A stretch of 64,000 bases of DNA, taken from a virus. The notes beneath the pieces were generated by a model that worked only from the letters and a program-made list of their open reading frames with translations, made no database searches and had not been told where the DNA came from. The translations under genes and the position numbers were made by a program. The stretch lies in the IMG/VR virus record IMGVR_UViG_3300019458_000191, positions 25,914-89,913 of that record; one strand, 5' to 3'. Positions 23,774 to 32,590 of the stretch are shown piece after piece. How positions within the stretch are numbered: the first letter of the stretch is position 1; each line of letters begins with the position of its first letter.

Positions 23774-24487
23774 TCAAACTCGACTCGTTGTTTTTCTAGG
23801 CGACCCCTGCATTCTATCAGGGTCATTAAAATGAACATCTACCCTATTGTTACGTATATACCCACGTCCACAGATAAATGTGCAATTATAACAGAGAAGT
23901 TTTATATTCTCTAATTTATGATTTTTTGGATCTCCATCTTCAAAATTCAAAACAAGTGGCATTTTTTCATCAGTTATTCTTTTTTCGCTGAATCCACATT
24001 GTTCACACTCAGCTTTTTTTGTTCCACTTCTTATTAAAAGGTCTTTAAGTCTAAATGCAGGATAATTAGGAAATTCACCATTTAATATTTTATTTAATGG
24101 GTATTTACCTTTATTTGGGTCCCAGTATCTTTTCTTTGACCCCTTTCCCCAAGGATTCGTTTTAAAAATACCATACTTAATTGCATATTTTTTGTATGTC
24201 GTGTAATCTACACCCAAATATCTTGCACAAGCTGCAGCACAATCATTCTTTTGTTGAGCTTCTAATATCTCTGATTCCAACAAAGGTCTTCTACTTCCCT
24301 TACTTTTTAATCTTGTTGGGGGCTGGGGTAGTATTCCGGAATCATTAAGTATATCTTCCGGCAATTGAAGTTCATCCATGACTTTTTTTGTGGTTAAATC
24401 ATGGATTTGTTTCTTCATCTCTAGTATGTCTGATACTAGAGCATGAAGAACCTTCTGTTCATTACTTTGGCTTATCGGAGTTTCCAT
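23774..24487 (-). CDS. HNH-like zinc-ribbon protein with HTH-like segment
   Basis: 237 residues. Coiled-coil start (15-45), then a segment A-A-C-A-R-Y-L-G-V-D-Y-T-T-Y-K-K-Y-A that resembles the helix-turn-helix used in NUMOD-type DNA recognition (about 84-101), and a C-terminal zinc region C-E-Q-C-G with later L-C-Y-N-C. Between them D-G-D-P-K-N-H-K-L-E-N-I-K-L-L matches the HNH beta-alpha-metal core, but the first catalytic histidine appears to be Asn (L-N-F-E-D-G-D). It may be a degenerate homing endonuclease or a DNA-binding relative of one. Confidence 0.65.
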   Translation of the reverse strand: METPISQSNEQKVLHALVSDILEMKKQIHDLTTKKVMDELQLPEDILNDSGILPQPPTRLKSKGSRRPLLESEILEAQQKNDCAAACARYLGVDYTTYKKYAIKYGIFKTNPWGKGSKKRYWDPNKGKYPLNKILNGEFPNYPAFRLKDLLIRSGTKKAECEQCGFSEKRITDEKMPLVLNFEDGDPKNHKLENIKLLCYNCTFICGRGYIRNNRVDVHFNDPDRMQGSPRKTTSRV

Positions 24488-24824
24488 CTTCCCCTCTCAT
24501 AGATTCTAACTTTAAATCTACACCATGTTTTTTCATGAAATTCATTCTTAGTAATTCTGCTTTTCTGTGACAACCAGCATTAACTAAAACGAAATAACTG
24601 TTCAATACTACAGGTACATTTAATTTATTACCCACTTTTTCAGAACATTCCATTACTATTGCTAGTTTAAAGTCAGGTTGCCCTAACTTTTTTTCTATAG
24701 CTCTAGTTGCTGCTTCCATGTAAACATCATCAAATATTGATGCATTTATTTCAAATTGTTCTTTCCAATTCAAACATTTGACGACAATCTTCTTAATCTC
24801 CGACGATTTCATAGATTCCTTCAT
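24462..24824 (-). CDS. Hypothetical protein upstream of the HNH-like gene
   Basis: 120 residues (or 116 if ATG 24812, which has AAGGA just before it, is used). Alpha/beta composition with a C-H-R-K-A-E-L-L segment near 91. TATAAT directly abuts ATG 24824 on the minus strand, which could be a -10 element and would favour the later start. Overlaps the next gene by 26 bases. No family recognised. Confidence 0.6.
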   Translation of the reverse strand: MKESMKSSEIKKIVVKCLNWKEQFEINASIFDDVYMEAATRAIEKKLGQPDFKLAIVMECSEKVGNKLNVPVVLNSYFVLVNAGCHRKAELLRMNFMKKHGVDLKLESMRGEDGNSDKPK

Positions 24825-24871
24825 ATTATATCCGATTTTGTTTCCTCTAGCTAATGATGATATTAGTTATC

Positions 24872-26524
24872 TTATAAATCCCCGAAATCATAATTAACGT
24901 TGGTGATGGATAAATCTCCATCATTCAATAAGTCTAAATTCTTCAGTTTTTCCTGAAGGTTTTTGCATACCTTTTCTTCTACGGTTTTGGCAACAAAAAC
25001 AATTTTTTGAATACTTTTCGTTTTGGCATCATCTCTCCATACTCTTCCCGTCGCTTGTCTCATTAAGACAGCCGAATAATTTGGTGATATTAATGCCAGT
25101 CTAGGATGATTTCCCTCCAAATCATGAAGGGAAAGTCCTGCTCCACCTGATGCTATGTTAATTAGAATAACTCGTTGATTATTATTTTGAAAGTTCTCGA
25201 CGTTCTTTTGACGAACATCATCTTTCGTTTTACCATCAAAAATACAACTCGTCTTCAATCTTCTTGCGATTGCATCTATGGTTTCTGTAAAATTTAAAAA
25301 TACGGCAACAGACATGCCATTTTCCAGCCCTTCTTCTATTATTTCTATAAAAAGAGGAACCTTAATTAATTCAATTTGTTGTCTAGCTCTTAAAACGGCA
25401 GTAAGTTCGCTGGCCTTGTCTCGTTTTATTAGAGCATGTAATTTTCTTAATTCCTTTTCCATCGTTGCGTGCACAGAATTAATTTCTTCAGCTTGAATAT
25501 CATCCATGTCATAACAATCAGCAATAATGTCTGATTCTGGAAATCCAGGAATAGTATCTCGTGTCAACCTTACGCCACGATGTTCAAAAATATCTTTGTT
25601 TAATTTTTTTAATACTTTTTCTTTAATCTTTTTATCTTCTGTAAACATTAATCCGAATCGGCCCTTAAACACTCCATGTTCATATAACCATTCATAATAT
25701 TGTTTTGGACCAGAAAATAATTTTATTGCAGTTCCAACGGTTCTCAATTCTAAAGGATTAGTAGCGTTTGTAGCCGAACAAAACAACATTTTAAATTTTT
25801 GTTTAATAGCTTCTACACATGTTTTAGAATTTTGTGTTTTGAAGTTCTTTAGTTTTTGTGATTCATCCCATATAATAAGAGTATCTTTAGGAATTTTCCA
25901 TGTAAATTTTTCACGGTGGGTCTTTCGATTCATTACATACGAGGCTATTGGAGAATCTTTCTTTCCTGTTCTTAATTGTTCATAATTAATGATACCAATT
26001 AAAGAATCTTTCATTTTAAAGTGTTTACATATAACTCTTTTCCATGAGGCCATAACTGCCTTCGGACAAACTACGACGATTTTATGATTTATTTCTCTTG
26101 CTACTGCACAAGCAACATAGGTTTTGCCGATACCTAAATCGGAACCATCTATTGCAGAATTCCATTTATTAATTGCGGATACGAGTTTACTAACCGAATC
26201 TATCTGCCAAGGTCTTAGACCGGATATATCTTTGACTTTATATGGAGGTAGCCAAAAATCCTCTTCTGGGGGAGGGGTCTTCTCTTTTGGTTGTGTAAAT
26301 GATTTAAAATCTAAGCACGTCTTTTTTGTTTCGGCTAAAAACCAATCATTTTCATTTTCTTTAAATACAGAAAATCCTTCTTCTCTTAATTTAAATTTCG
26401 CACCCTTCCAGTAAGCAAAAAAAGCCGACCTATATTCAATTGGAATGAGCCAAATCCGTCTCCACATCGTCTTTTCTTTCTCGACGACCTGATACGGTTC
26501 TGACCATTCAATCGATATTTCCAT
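24872..26524 (-). CDS. SNF2-type helicase/ATPase
   Basis: 550 residues. Superfamily 2 motifs in order: L-R-P-W-Q (Q-like motif, 103-107), Walker A L-G-I-G-K-T at 130-135, motif Ia V-V-V-C-P-K, motif II D-E-S-Q at 220-223, motif III S-A-T near 245, motif V G-G-A-G-L-S-L near 450-456 and motif VI R-Q-A-T-G-R-V-W-R near 487-495. The first 95 residues are a phage-specific extension. SNF2 proteins translocate on duplex DNA; phage members, like T4 UvsW-type helicases, may remodel forks or recombination intermediates. Motif II D-E-S-Q rather than D-E-A-H is seen in many phage versions. Confidence 0.88.
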   Translation of the reverse strand: MEISIEWSEPYQVVEKEKTMWRRIWLIPIEYRSAFFAYWKGAKFKLREEGFSVFKENENDWFLAETKKTCLDFKSFTQPKEKTPPPEEDFWLPPYKVKDISGLRPWQIDSVSKLVSAINKWNSAIDGSDLGIGKTYVACAVAREINHKIVVVCPKAVMASWKRVICKHFKMKDSLIGIINYEQLRTGKKDSPIASYVMNRKTHREKFTWKIPKDTLIIWDESQKLKNFKTQNSKTCVEAIKQKFKMLFCSATNATNPLELRTVGTAIKLFSGPKQYYEWLYEHGVFKGRFGLMFTEDKKIKEKVLKKLNKDIFEHRGVRLTRDTIPGFPESDIIADCYDMDDIQAEEINSVHATMEKELRKLHALIKRDKASELTAVLRARQQIELIKVPLFIEIIEEGLENGMSVAVFLNFTETIDAIARRLKTSCIFDGKTKDDVRQKNVENFQNNNQRVILINIASGGAGLSLHDLEGNHPRLALISPNYSAVLMRQATGRVWRDDAKTKSIQKIVFVAKTVEEKVCKNLQEKLKNLDLLNDGDLSITNVNYDFGDL

Positions 26525-26530
26525 CGAAGT

Positions 26531-26827
26531 TTAATCTCCGTATTCTTCTTTTTGGAAATTCGTCACTTCATGAACATCGCAACGAACATGGGTTTTATCT
26601 TTATTTAAAACACCTATATTTACCTTTTCGGCCATAGCACGAGTAAACATGACTCCCTGAGGGTCATCATAACCATGACCTAAATCAATAAGATGTTGAA
26701 TAAATTCGGCTTTAGAATGGCCTGTTAGAGGTTTCACCATTTCCGAAAGATGTCTAACAACATCAGAAACAGTATTGTGATAAACTACCCGCTTCAATAG
26801 TGGGTCTTGGACATAGAATTTGCTCAT
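26531..26827 (-). CDS. Hypothetical protein upstream of the helicase
   Basis: 98 residues, helical with an H-L-I-D-L-G-H-G-Y-D-D-P turn near 65. AGGA lies six bases before the ATG. Reads straight into the helicase gene with a six-base gap. I recall similar small conserved phage proteins but no function. Confidence 0.65.
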   Translation of the reverse strand: MSKFYVQDPLLKRVVYHNTVSDVVRHLSEMVKPLTGHSKAEFIQHLIDLGHGYDDPQGVMFTRAMAEKVNIGVLNKDKTHVRCDVHEVTNFQKEEYGD

Positions 26828-26932
26828 AATTTTTCCTATATGTATATTACGTTGATTTAACTGTAAACGGTTACAATTCTTATATCAACATATAATATCA
26901 AAACTTATTTGTGGACTATGAGCCAACTTAAT
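26828..26932 (-). promoter_or_regulatory. 105-base gap with a possible promoter
   Basis: The minus strand reads TTTACA then, 15 bases on, TATACA before AGGAAAAATTATG. The spacer is short for sigma-70, so the promoter is uncertain. TTGATA-rich sequence further upstream is an alternative. Nothing else is recognised. Confidence 0.35.
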
Positions 26933-27901
26933 TTATTTCCACTTTAACTCTCTTTTGATTTTATCAACACGGTCTTTGTCCGATTGGTCCATAGTTTTTG
27001 AAACTTCTTGTAAAAGTTCGGTGATAGTATATTCCTTTTCGGTGCCGGCCGCAGCTTCTCTTTCTTTCATTAGTTCGATAGAATCAATGAGTTTATGTAA
27101 TGTGTCTTTGTATCCATCAGATACGTGTGTAGGAACTAAGTTGGCAAACTTTACTGCACCCGGAGCAATACCCTTTACGAGTTGAATCAACCAACTAAAT
27201 CCGATTTCGAATATAGAAAAGATTGATCCTACAACAGGATTCGCCGAAGCAGCAAGTCTCAACACTAAATATAAAACTAAGAAAATGACAATAAACCAAA
27301 CAATACTAAAGAATAGTCTTTTAATTCCGTAGAATATGGCACCTAATCCGAACCAACTATCCATTTCATTAAGAGTGGCTTTATATTGGTCTGCCTTCAA
27401 AGCATTATTCTCTGCCAACTTTAGATATTTATCCAATTCGGCAACTTTTGAAGCAGCCAAATCTTTCATTTGTACGTTTAATGATTGAATTTCTGCGTCT
27501 TTTACAGACAATGCATCTCTTCCTCGTTTTTGTTCAGAAAATATTTCGGAAAGTAGTTTATCTACAATTGCAATTACTTCTTTTACTTCATTAAAATCCG
27601 GTTTATTAGCCAAAACCTTTACACGGTCATTCATTTCTCTAGCAACATCAACTTCTTTTGGTGGGTCTTGAACCTTCTTTAATGCGTAATCGGTTCCTTC
27701 AGCCAAGGCACCAATATGATTGAGTCTTTCTTGGTCGGTGGCAGCCATTCCTCTTTCAATTTTAGTAAATTGTTCCTTGGCTTCGCTGTTTTTCTTATAA
27801 GAATCGCCTATGACTCCCTTATTTTTACTAAGAAGAGAACCACATCCCACCAACACAAAAATCAAAAAACCTGTAATGACGCCGCCAATATATTGTTTCA
27901 T
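26933..27901 (-). CDS. Lipoprotein-like protein with coiled coil and membrane segment
   Basis: 322 residues. A signal peptide ends with L-V-G-C (lipobox, Cys20). A long charged coiled coil covers about 35-170, a hydrophobic membrane segment lies near 190-218, and a second amphipathic/helical part follows with a charged tail. The mix of lipid anchor, coiled coil and membrane helix recalls spanin-type or tape-like envelope proteins but the order is unusual. AGAGG is nine bases before the ATG. It starts a run of minus-strand genes that may encode virion or envelope factors. Confidence 0.7.
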   Translation of the reverse strand: MKQYIGGVITGFLIFVLVGCGSLLSKNKGVIGDSYKKNSEAKEQFTKIERGMAATDQERLNHIGALAEGTDYALKKVQDPPKEVDVAREMNDRVKVLANKPDFNEVKEVIAIVDKLLSEIFSEQKRGRDALSVKDAEIQSLNVQMKDLAASKVAELDKYLKLAENNALKADQYKATLNEMDSWFGLGAIFYGIKRLFFSIVWFIVIFLVLYLVLRLAASANPVVGSIFSIFEIGFSWLIQLVKGIAPGAVKFANLVPTHVSDGYKDTLHKLIDSIELMKEREAAAGTEKEYTITELLQEVSKTMDQSDKDRVDKIKRELKWK

Positions 27902-27928
27902 AGTATTAACCTCTTTCTTATAAATAGA

Positions 27929-28306
27929 CTATCCCTTTAAAAGAGACTTTTTATTTTCTATACCGTAACGTTGTTCAAGGGATTCGGGGTCAACTATTCC
28001 CATTTTAGCTTTAAGAATCGCTAATGCCGCGACCGGAGACATCAGCCCGCAATTGAATCCTATAATTCCATGTTGTTTACAAAAATCTTCAAGAGTTTTT
28101 ATATCTTTTTCTTTATGACTTAATTTTGGTTGAGGATTGGCATCCGGATTAGATTCCGACTCCTTCTTCTGAACCATTATCTTATGTGGGTCAAATTCAT
28201 TGTTAGGAGTGGCTACTGGGGGTACCTGATTTAATTTTTGTGCCATAACTTGATTAAAATCCGGAACTTTTACGAATGTAGGTTTATAATCTTCTATTTC
28301 TTCCAT
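27929..28306 (-). CDS. Hypothetical protein
   Basis: 125 residues. The first 70 are low-complexity (P, N, E, K), the last 55 a compact helical domain with D-F-C-K-Q-H-G-I-I-G-F-N-C-G near 72-87. No family recognised. Five bases after the metallopeptidase stop, so co-translated with it. Confidence 0.6.
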   Translation of the reverse strand: MEEIEDYKPTFVKVPDFNQVMAQKLNQVPPVATPNNEFDPHKIMVQKKESESNPDANPQPKLSHKEKDIKTLEDFCKQHGIIGFNCGLMSPVAALAILKAKMGIVDPESLEQRYGIENKKSLLKG

Positions 28307-28311
28307 AACAA

Positions 28312-29637
28312 TTATTCTATACCAGCTTGGTTATATTTGTCTCCGAGCCAATTTACATTATTAAGTTGTTTTTCTAAATTAACCTGTAATTTAGTTGCTA
28401 ATTCTTCTACAAAATTATCGGGTATAGTTTCTCCTGAAGTTAACATTTTATTGTAAGCTCTAAGGATACCATCTTTTATCATTTTCATTAAAAGAGATTT
28501 AAGATATTTTTTGGATTTATTTCTGTCAGAAACTTGTAAATTTTCATCCACTCCGACCAATTGTCTTTTCTTCCAATCTGGAACAGGAGAAATTTTTGGT
28601 TTTGCTCCAATACCATACAAAGCTTTCTTTTTATCTTCAATGGATTTTAAATGAATTGCACGGTCTTTAGCTTGTTGAGAATTGTCACCATCATCTTTAT
28701 TTTTTTCTCCGTAAACGAATTCTTCATACGAAACGGTTTTATCTTTATCTCTTCCTCCACCAGTATATGGATTGAATAATACATCCTTTAAATCGAATCC
28801 TTCATCATTAGCGATCGTTTTCAATATTGGTAGTATATGATTTAATCCTATTTTCTTTAATTGATTAGATTTGTTCCAAAAAGTAATAATGAGTTGACCG
28901 TCCATTTTAAAAATTCTACCTAAAACTGAATCATTATAACTGAGAGTAGGCCTCATGTCAGAATTTTCTGCATCAAATTCGCCTCTTTCCAAATTTTCTT
29001 TATATCCTGCTATTGTATCAACTAATCCACCATGAGTTTCATAATCCCATGTATGTTTTGTAAGATTAATTTTTCCATCTAAGAAAACTGTATGGGCTTT
29101 TGTGTTTCCTCGTAACCAATGAACCTCACTGTTTTCAAAATATATTATGAATGGACCTACACAACAAGAATTATCATCAAATTGACAATCAGCGAATTCT
29201 TCGGGATGTTCATTTAACTTTTCTTTTTTTTTAAAGTTACCGGTTTTAATTCCGTCTTCCCAATCTCTAAAAATCATATTTCCCAAAAGATATGCTTGTT
29301 TTTCCATCTTTCTCATGTGAGGGTCTTTTTGAGCATATCCGGGACCAAGATTATCATTATTACCTTTATTGAGCTGTTCGTGTTCATGTTGCCAGTGATG
29401 AATAATTTCGTGTGCAAAAGAACGAAGAATATCTTTTGGATGTCTATCAGTAATGTTTAGTTTAACAATTCCCGTTTCAGGCTCGTAATGTGCTGTTTTA
29501 CCTAAAAGTTTGCCGGAATTTTTTATATCTTCTACCAAAATAACTTTGGGAGTCTTTTTTAAATCCAATCGTTCTCTTAGATAGAGATAGAGACTCGCTA
29601 GATTTTCTTTAAACTCTTGTTTTTGTTCTGGTTTCAT
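28312..29637 (-). CDS. Large zinc metallopeptidase-like phage protein
   Basis: 441 residues. The N-terminal domain has H76-E-I-I-H80-H in a helix (R-S-F-A-H-E-I-I-H-H-W), with E112 in E-K-Q-A-Y as a likely third zinc ligand: a gluzincin-like site. The rest (about 150-340) looks like a second beta-rich domain with C-C and N-P-Y-T-G-G-G-R-D, and the tail is helical. Probably a virion-associated or assembly peptidase, since it is encoded amid large acidic proteins, but the substrate is unknown. Confidence 0.68.
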   Translation of the reverse strand: MKPEQKQEFKENLASLYLYLRERLDLKKTPKVILVEDIKNSGKLLGKTAHYEPETGIVKLNITDRHPKDILRSFAHEIIHHWQHEHEQLNKGNNDNLGPGYAQKDPHMRKMEKQAYLLGNMIFRDWEDGIKTGNFKKKEKLNEHPEEFADCQFDDNSCCVGPFIIYFENSEVHWLRGNTKAHTVFLDGKINLTKHTWDYETHGGLVDTIAGYKENLERGEFDAENSDMRPTLSYNDSVLGRIFKMDGQLIITFWNKSNQLKKIGLNHILPILKTIANDEGFDLKDVLFNPYTGGGRDKDKTVSYEEFVYGEKNKDDGDNSQQAKDRAIHLKSIEDKKKALYGIGAKPKISPVPDWKKRQLVGVDENLQVSDRNKSKKYLKSLLMKMIKDGILRAYNKMLTSGETIPDNFVEELATKLQVNLEKQLNNVNWLGDKYNQAGIE

Positions 29638-29661
29638 TACTAATAAATATAAATTCTCCGT

Positions 29662-30525
29662 CTATTCCATTGGTTTTATTGATGGAATGGGTTTAACTTC
29701 ATAAGGTATATCAGGATGAAAATAATCACTAAAACTAAGGTTATCATCATCCAAAAAAGCATCCAAATCCATAACTTCTTCAAAAGATTTTTTATCCGGT
29801 GGGGGACCTGATAAAATATGTCTTAATTGAGCATAAGATATTCCGAGTTTGTCAGCTGCCACTTGTAATCTGTTTGGTGGATATTTAGTTAATACCGCCC
29901 GTTTGGCTTCTGGAGAAAAATGTTGTAATTTTCTCAATTTATTTATTTGTTCATCTGATAATTTGGATTGGGTGGTGGTATTTTTTCTATTAAATACTTC
30001 ATCATAAGAAAAAAATCTATTTGGAATACCTATGAATTCGAAAACGGTATTTTTAATGTTTGCTCCTAGTAAAACAAAAGCATTATGAATTTGAGTTTCA
30101 TATCGTCGAACATTAAAATGATTTTCCCAAAAAGAACACATGTAATACCCTTTATTATCCATGTCTTCCCATATTCTACCAGAAACCATAACCTGGGAAT
30201 CAACTCTCTCGTCAGTTGCAATGATTCCTGCATCCCTTAATGGTTCAAGTAAGAAATGGTGCGTAAAATTTTCTTTGTGCCAGTTTAAATTTCCAGCATT
30301 ACTTTCTTCGTAATCTTCCGCTGCATCATCATCATCCAAAAAAATTTTTAACTTTTTGGGACTAGCAGCCACTACAAAAGGCCGGCCATAAAAATCACTG
30401 TCTATAACAGAAAATAATCCAACTACATCATCTCTATTTTCCCATGAATAACCGTTTCCATTATATTCTATGTAGTCCGGGTCTTCATTCAATAATTTTT
30501 TGAATGGAAGTGGCATACATGACAT
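29662..30525 (-). CDS. Hypothetical acidic protein with C-terminal HTH-like segment
   Basis: 287 residues, acidic, with D-D-D-D near 64-67. Residues 219-240 (V-A-A-D-K-L-G-I-S-Y-A-Q-L-R) look like a helix-turn-helix, and the C-terminus is again acidic and Pro-rich. Start ATG 30525 shares bases with the previous stop (TAATG); ATG 30516 is a close alternative. No family recognised; the HTH-like part may be structural. Confidence 0.6.
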   Translation of the reverse strand: MSCMPLPFKKLLNEDPDYIEYNGNGYSWENRDDVVGLFSVIDSDFYGRPFVVAASPKKLKIFLDDDDAAEDYEESNAGNLNWHKENFTHHFLLEPLRDAGIIATDERVDSQVMVSGRIWEDMDNKGYYMCSFWENHFNVRRYETQIHNAFVLLGANIKNTVFEFIGIPNRFFSYDEVFNRKNTTTQSKLSDEQINKLRKLQHFSPEAKRAVLTKYPPNRLQVAADKLGISYAQLRHILSGPPPDKKSFEEVMDLDAFLDDDNLSFSDYFHPDIPYEVKPIPSIKPME

Positions 30526-31274
30526 TATTCCGTCATATTTGGTTCTGTCTGAACCGACCGGGCGTGGTCATCTTTTTGAACTCTGGCTTGAGTAGGAGCC
30601 ACAACTTTCATTGAATGACATTCATCTACATCTTTTTCATGACATTTGCATTCACATTCCGGAGGACAGTCACAAGCAAATTTTGGATCTCCTGTACATG
30701 GGCACTTATCTCCTTCTTCTAAAGTCATTTCATCTAATACTTCACGAACCAACGTTTTAATCAAATTTACGTGGGATTCTTGAAGTTTGGGGGTGCCATC
30801 TATCTTACCAGAAGAATTTGGACCGCCTTGACCGTCAGCAGTGGCACTAATTTCCTTTGGTGTTCCATCGATTTTACCTGAGGAATTTGATCCACCTTGT
30901 TTTTGACCTTCGCCGGAAACAACGTCACCACCAACGGAATGAGATGCAACGCTTTTATCTACCATTCCGGCAGCAGTAATTTTATCTTCTGCATGGCCAC
31001 CAACTTTAGTCATACCAGAAACAGCACCATCAGCACATTTGCCACTGGTAGGTTTTCCTACCTGAATAATTTTGGCCAATCCAACCATACCACGTACACG
31101 GGGTATTTTCATAGACCCATCATCGTATTTTAATTCTGTATCATCCACATCGTCTTTTTCTAAACCTATTCCTGGAGATGAATTATCAAAATGATTATGT
31201 TCCTCGTTTATATCCGAAGATTTCTTACCATAAAACTCTCGGTAACTTAAAATTTTATTGTTTTTATTTTCCAT
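30525..31274 (-). CDS. Hypothetical protein with internal repeat and Cys cluster
   Basis: 249 residues. Residues 125-165 hold two nearly identical 15-residue units with S-S-G-K-I-D-G-T-P-K. After a short helix, residues 191-220 contain eight cysteines and two histidines in C-x-C and C-x-C-x-C spacing, like metallothioneins or small zinc knuckles. The N-terminal part is acidic. Function unknown; metal or redox binding is plausible. Overlaps the preceding gene by 11 bases. Confidence 0.65.
   Translation of the reverse strand: MENKNNKILSYREFYGKKSSDINEEHNHFDNSSPGIGLEKDDVDDTELKYDDGSMKIPRVRGMVGLAKIIQVGKPTSGKCADGAVSGMTKVGGHAEDKITAAGMVDKSVASHSVGGDVVSGEGQKQGGSNSSGKIDGTPKEISATADGQGGPNSSGKIDGTPKLQESHVNLIKTLVREVLDEMTLEEGDKCPCTGDPKFACDCPPECECKCHEKDVDECHSMKVVAPTQARVQKDDHARSVQTEPNMTE
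30615..30704 (-). other. Cysteine cluster (8 Cys, 2 His in 30 residues)
   Basis: Within the preceding protein, residues 191-220 read as C-P-C, then C-x-C, C-x-C-x-C-H and C-H. No known family matched by eye; listed separately because it is the densest Cys cluster in the window. Confidence 0.7.
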
Positions 31275-31833
31275 ATCGTTTTTCCTGTTTCTCTTTGAGT
31301 TTTTCTTGGATTATATCACAAATAGATCGAGGCGTTCTTTCTACTTGTTTTTTTCTTTCTATTATCATTTGGTCAAGAAGCTTAACAGTTTCTTTCACTT
31401 TCATTTTTTCATCATCGATGTTTAACATACCTAACCTACTGTAATATTGAGGGTCTTGTTTTAAATTGTTTAATACTGCTTGTTTAGCAATACTCTTATC
31501 TCTCTTCACCATGTTATTCAATTCATATTGAAGTGCCATGAGGATTTCATCTGGAGACGGAGTAATCTTTTTTGAAAATATTTGATTTACTTGATTATCA
31601 ATGGAAGCTGAATCAGGACCAAGAGGGGGTTGAATATTGTCCGAATCTAAATCTTGAGAACCGCTTGGTTGATTTCCTATATGATTTACTCCCTTTTCAG
31701 AAGCCGAAAATGAAGAAGGGTTTTGAGTAATATTTCCGCCAGCAGGAGTACCGTAACCAGGCCCAACAGAAGATATACCAGCGGCACCACCCGGTGCACC
31801 ATCAAATGTATTTTCTATCGTGAATTTGTCCAT
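31264..31833 (-). CDS. Hypothetical protein, Gly/Ser-rich then helical
   Basis: 189 residues: a Gly/Ala/Pro/Ser-rich flexible first half (to about 85) and a helical second half ending in K-E-K-Q-E-K-R-Y-G-K. Starts four bases after a TATAAATA on the plus strand (TATTTATA on its own strand) inside a short palindrome CCATAC...GTATGG. It overlaps the next gene by 11 bases. No family recognised. Confidence 0.6.
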   Translation of the reverse strand: MDKFTIENTFDGAPGGAAGISSVGPGYGTPAGGNITQNPSSFSASEKGVNHIGNQPSGSQDLDSDNIQPPLGPDSASIDNQVNQIFSKKITPSPDEILMALQYELNNMVKRDKSIAKQAVLNNLKQDPQYYSRLGMLNIDDEKMKVKETVKLLDQMIIERKKQVERTPRSICDIIQEKLKEKQEKRYGK

Positions 31834-31885
31834 ACACTATAAATAGTATGGACTTAGGAGAAAGGAGGAACAAGTTAGTGAGATT

Positions 31886-32149
31886 TTATAATTCTTCTAT
31901 AAGAATTTTTTTAGATGTCAGTTCTATCATTATTTCTTTACCATTAATAGATGTTTCTTCGAGATAAAAAATCGTATGTTCACCGACAATATTTATAGAC
32001 TTCACTTGTTTTATGGGATTTAATTTACTATGATTACATAAGTTACTAGCTTTACGTATATTCATATTATTATTGAAATAATCTATCCAATATTGTTTAT
32101 TTTTTATTGGAACTTTGGTACCAAATGATGATATATCATCCGGCATCAT
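31886..32149 (-). CDS. Hypothetical protein
   Basis: 87 residues from ATG 32149 (or 32146), which overlaps the stop of the upstream gene and has GGAG nine bases before it; longer starts to 32242 would overlap the neighbour by over 100 bases. Lysine/isoleucine-rich with I-N-I-V-G-E-H-T-I-F-Y strands. No family recognised. Confidence 0.55.
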   Translation of the reverse strand: MMPDDISSFGTKVPIKNKQYWIDYFNNNMNIRKASNLCNHSKLNPIKQVKSINIVGEHTIFYLEETSINGKEIMIELTSKKILIEEL

Positions 32150-32375
32150 ACGTTCTATCTCCATCTTTATCCTCAATTGGTTTTCCATCAGAAGGAAGAG
32201 AAGTATCCCATTGGAATTTTGGTCTGAAATCTCCGTCACCATCAGAATACAACGTCACGTTACGTGAAGACCCCAATCCACCAAGTTGTTGCATGTATTT
32301 CAACATAGCAAGAAAATGAGGAATCCATCTCTCTTCCATACTACACTCAATAGTAAATGTTTTACTGTTTCTCAT
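32136..32375 (-). CDS. Conserved small phage protein (SDGDGDFRP motif)
   Basis: 79 residues from ATG 32375. Contains F-L-A-M-L-K-Y-M-Q-Q-L-G-G-L-G-S-S-R and then S-D-G-D-G-D-F-R-P-K-F near 53-63, a pattern I recognise from many large phages; function unknown, with a calcium-binding-like acidic loop. The upstream zinc-finger gene and downstream gene are packed against it. Confidence 0.75.
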   Translation of the reverse strand: MRNSKTFTIECSMEERWIPHFLAMLKYMQQLGGLGSSRNVTLYSDGDGDFRPKFQWDTSLPSDGKPIEDKDGDRTYDAG

Positions 32376-32395
32376 GTTTCTCTCCGTGACAGTTC

Positions 32396-32590
32396 TTACA
32401 TAAAAGAACACAATAAACAAAGTAAAGGTTTTTTATAATACCACCTTCTTTTTAATAATTTATCTCTTTCCGGATTATTTTTTACCCAATGTTTATCTCT
32501 ACATCTCGTAGAACAAAATTTCTTATTAGGATGTTTTGTAGATAGTAAAAAATCAGAATTACAAAATAAACATTTAACTAATGTCTCCAT
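32396..32590 (-). CDS. Small zinc-finger protein
   Basis: 64 residues. C-L-F-C near 7-10, then K-F-C-S-T-R-C-R-D-K-H-W near 24-35, giving a treble-clef-like C-x2-C...C-x3-C site, and a basic tail with a further C-L-L-C pair at the end. Similar small zinc proteins occur in phages and mobile elements, some as HNH fragments or RNA binders. Overlaps the upstream gene by 17 bases. Confidence 0.65.
   Translation of the reverse strand: METLVKCLFCNSDFLLSTKHPNKKFCSTRCRDKHWVKNNPERDKLLKRRWYYKKPLLCLLCSFM

Noticed and set aside
32150-32242. Longer start for the 31886 gene
   Set aside because: Would be read through the SDGDGDFRP gene in another frame; ATG 32149 has a GGAG.
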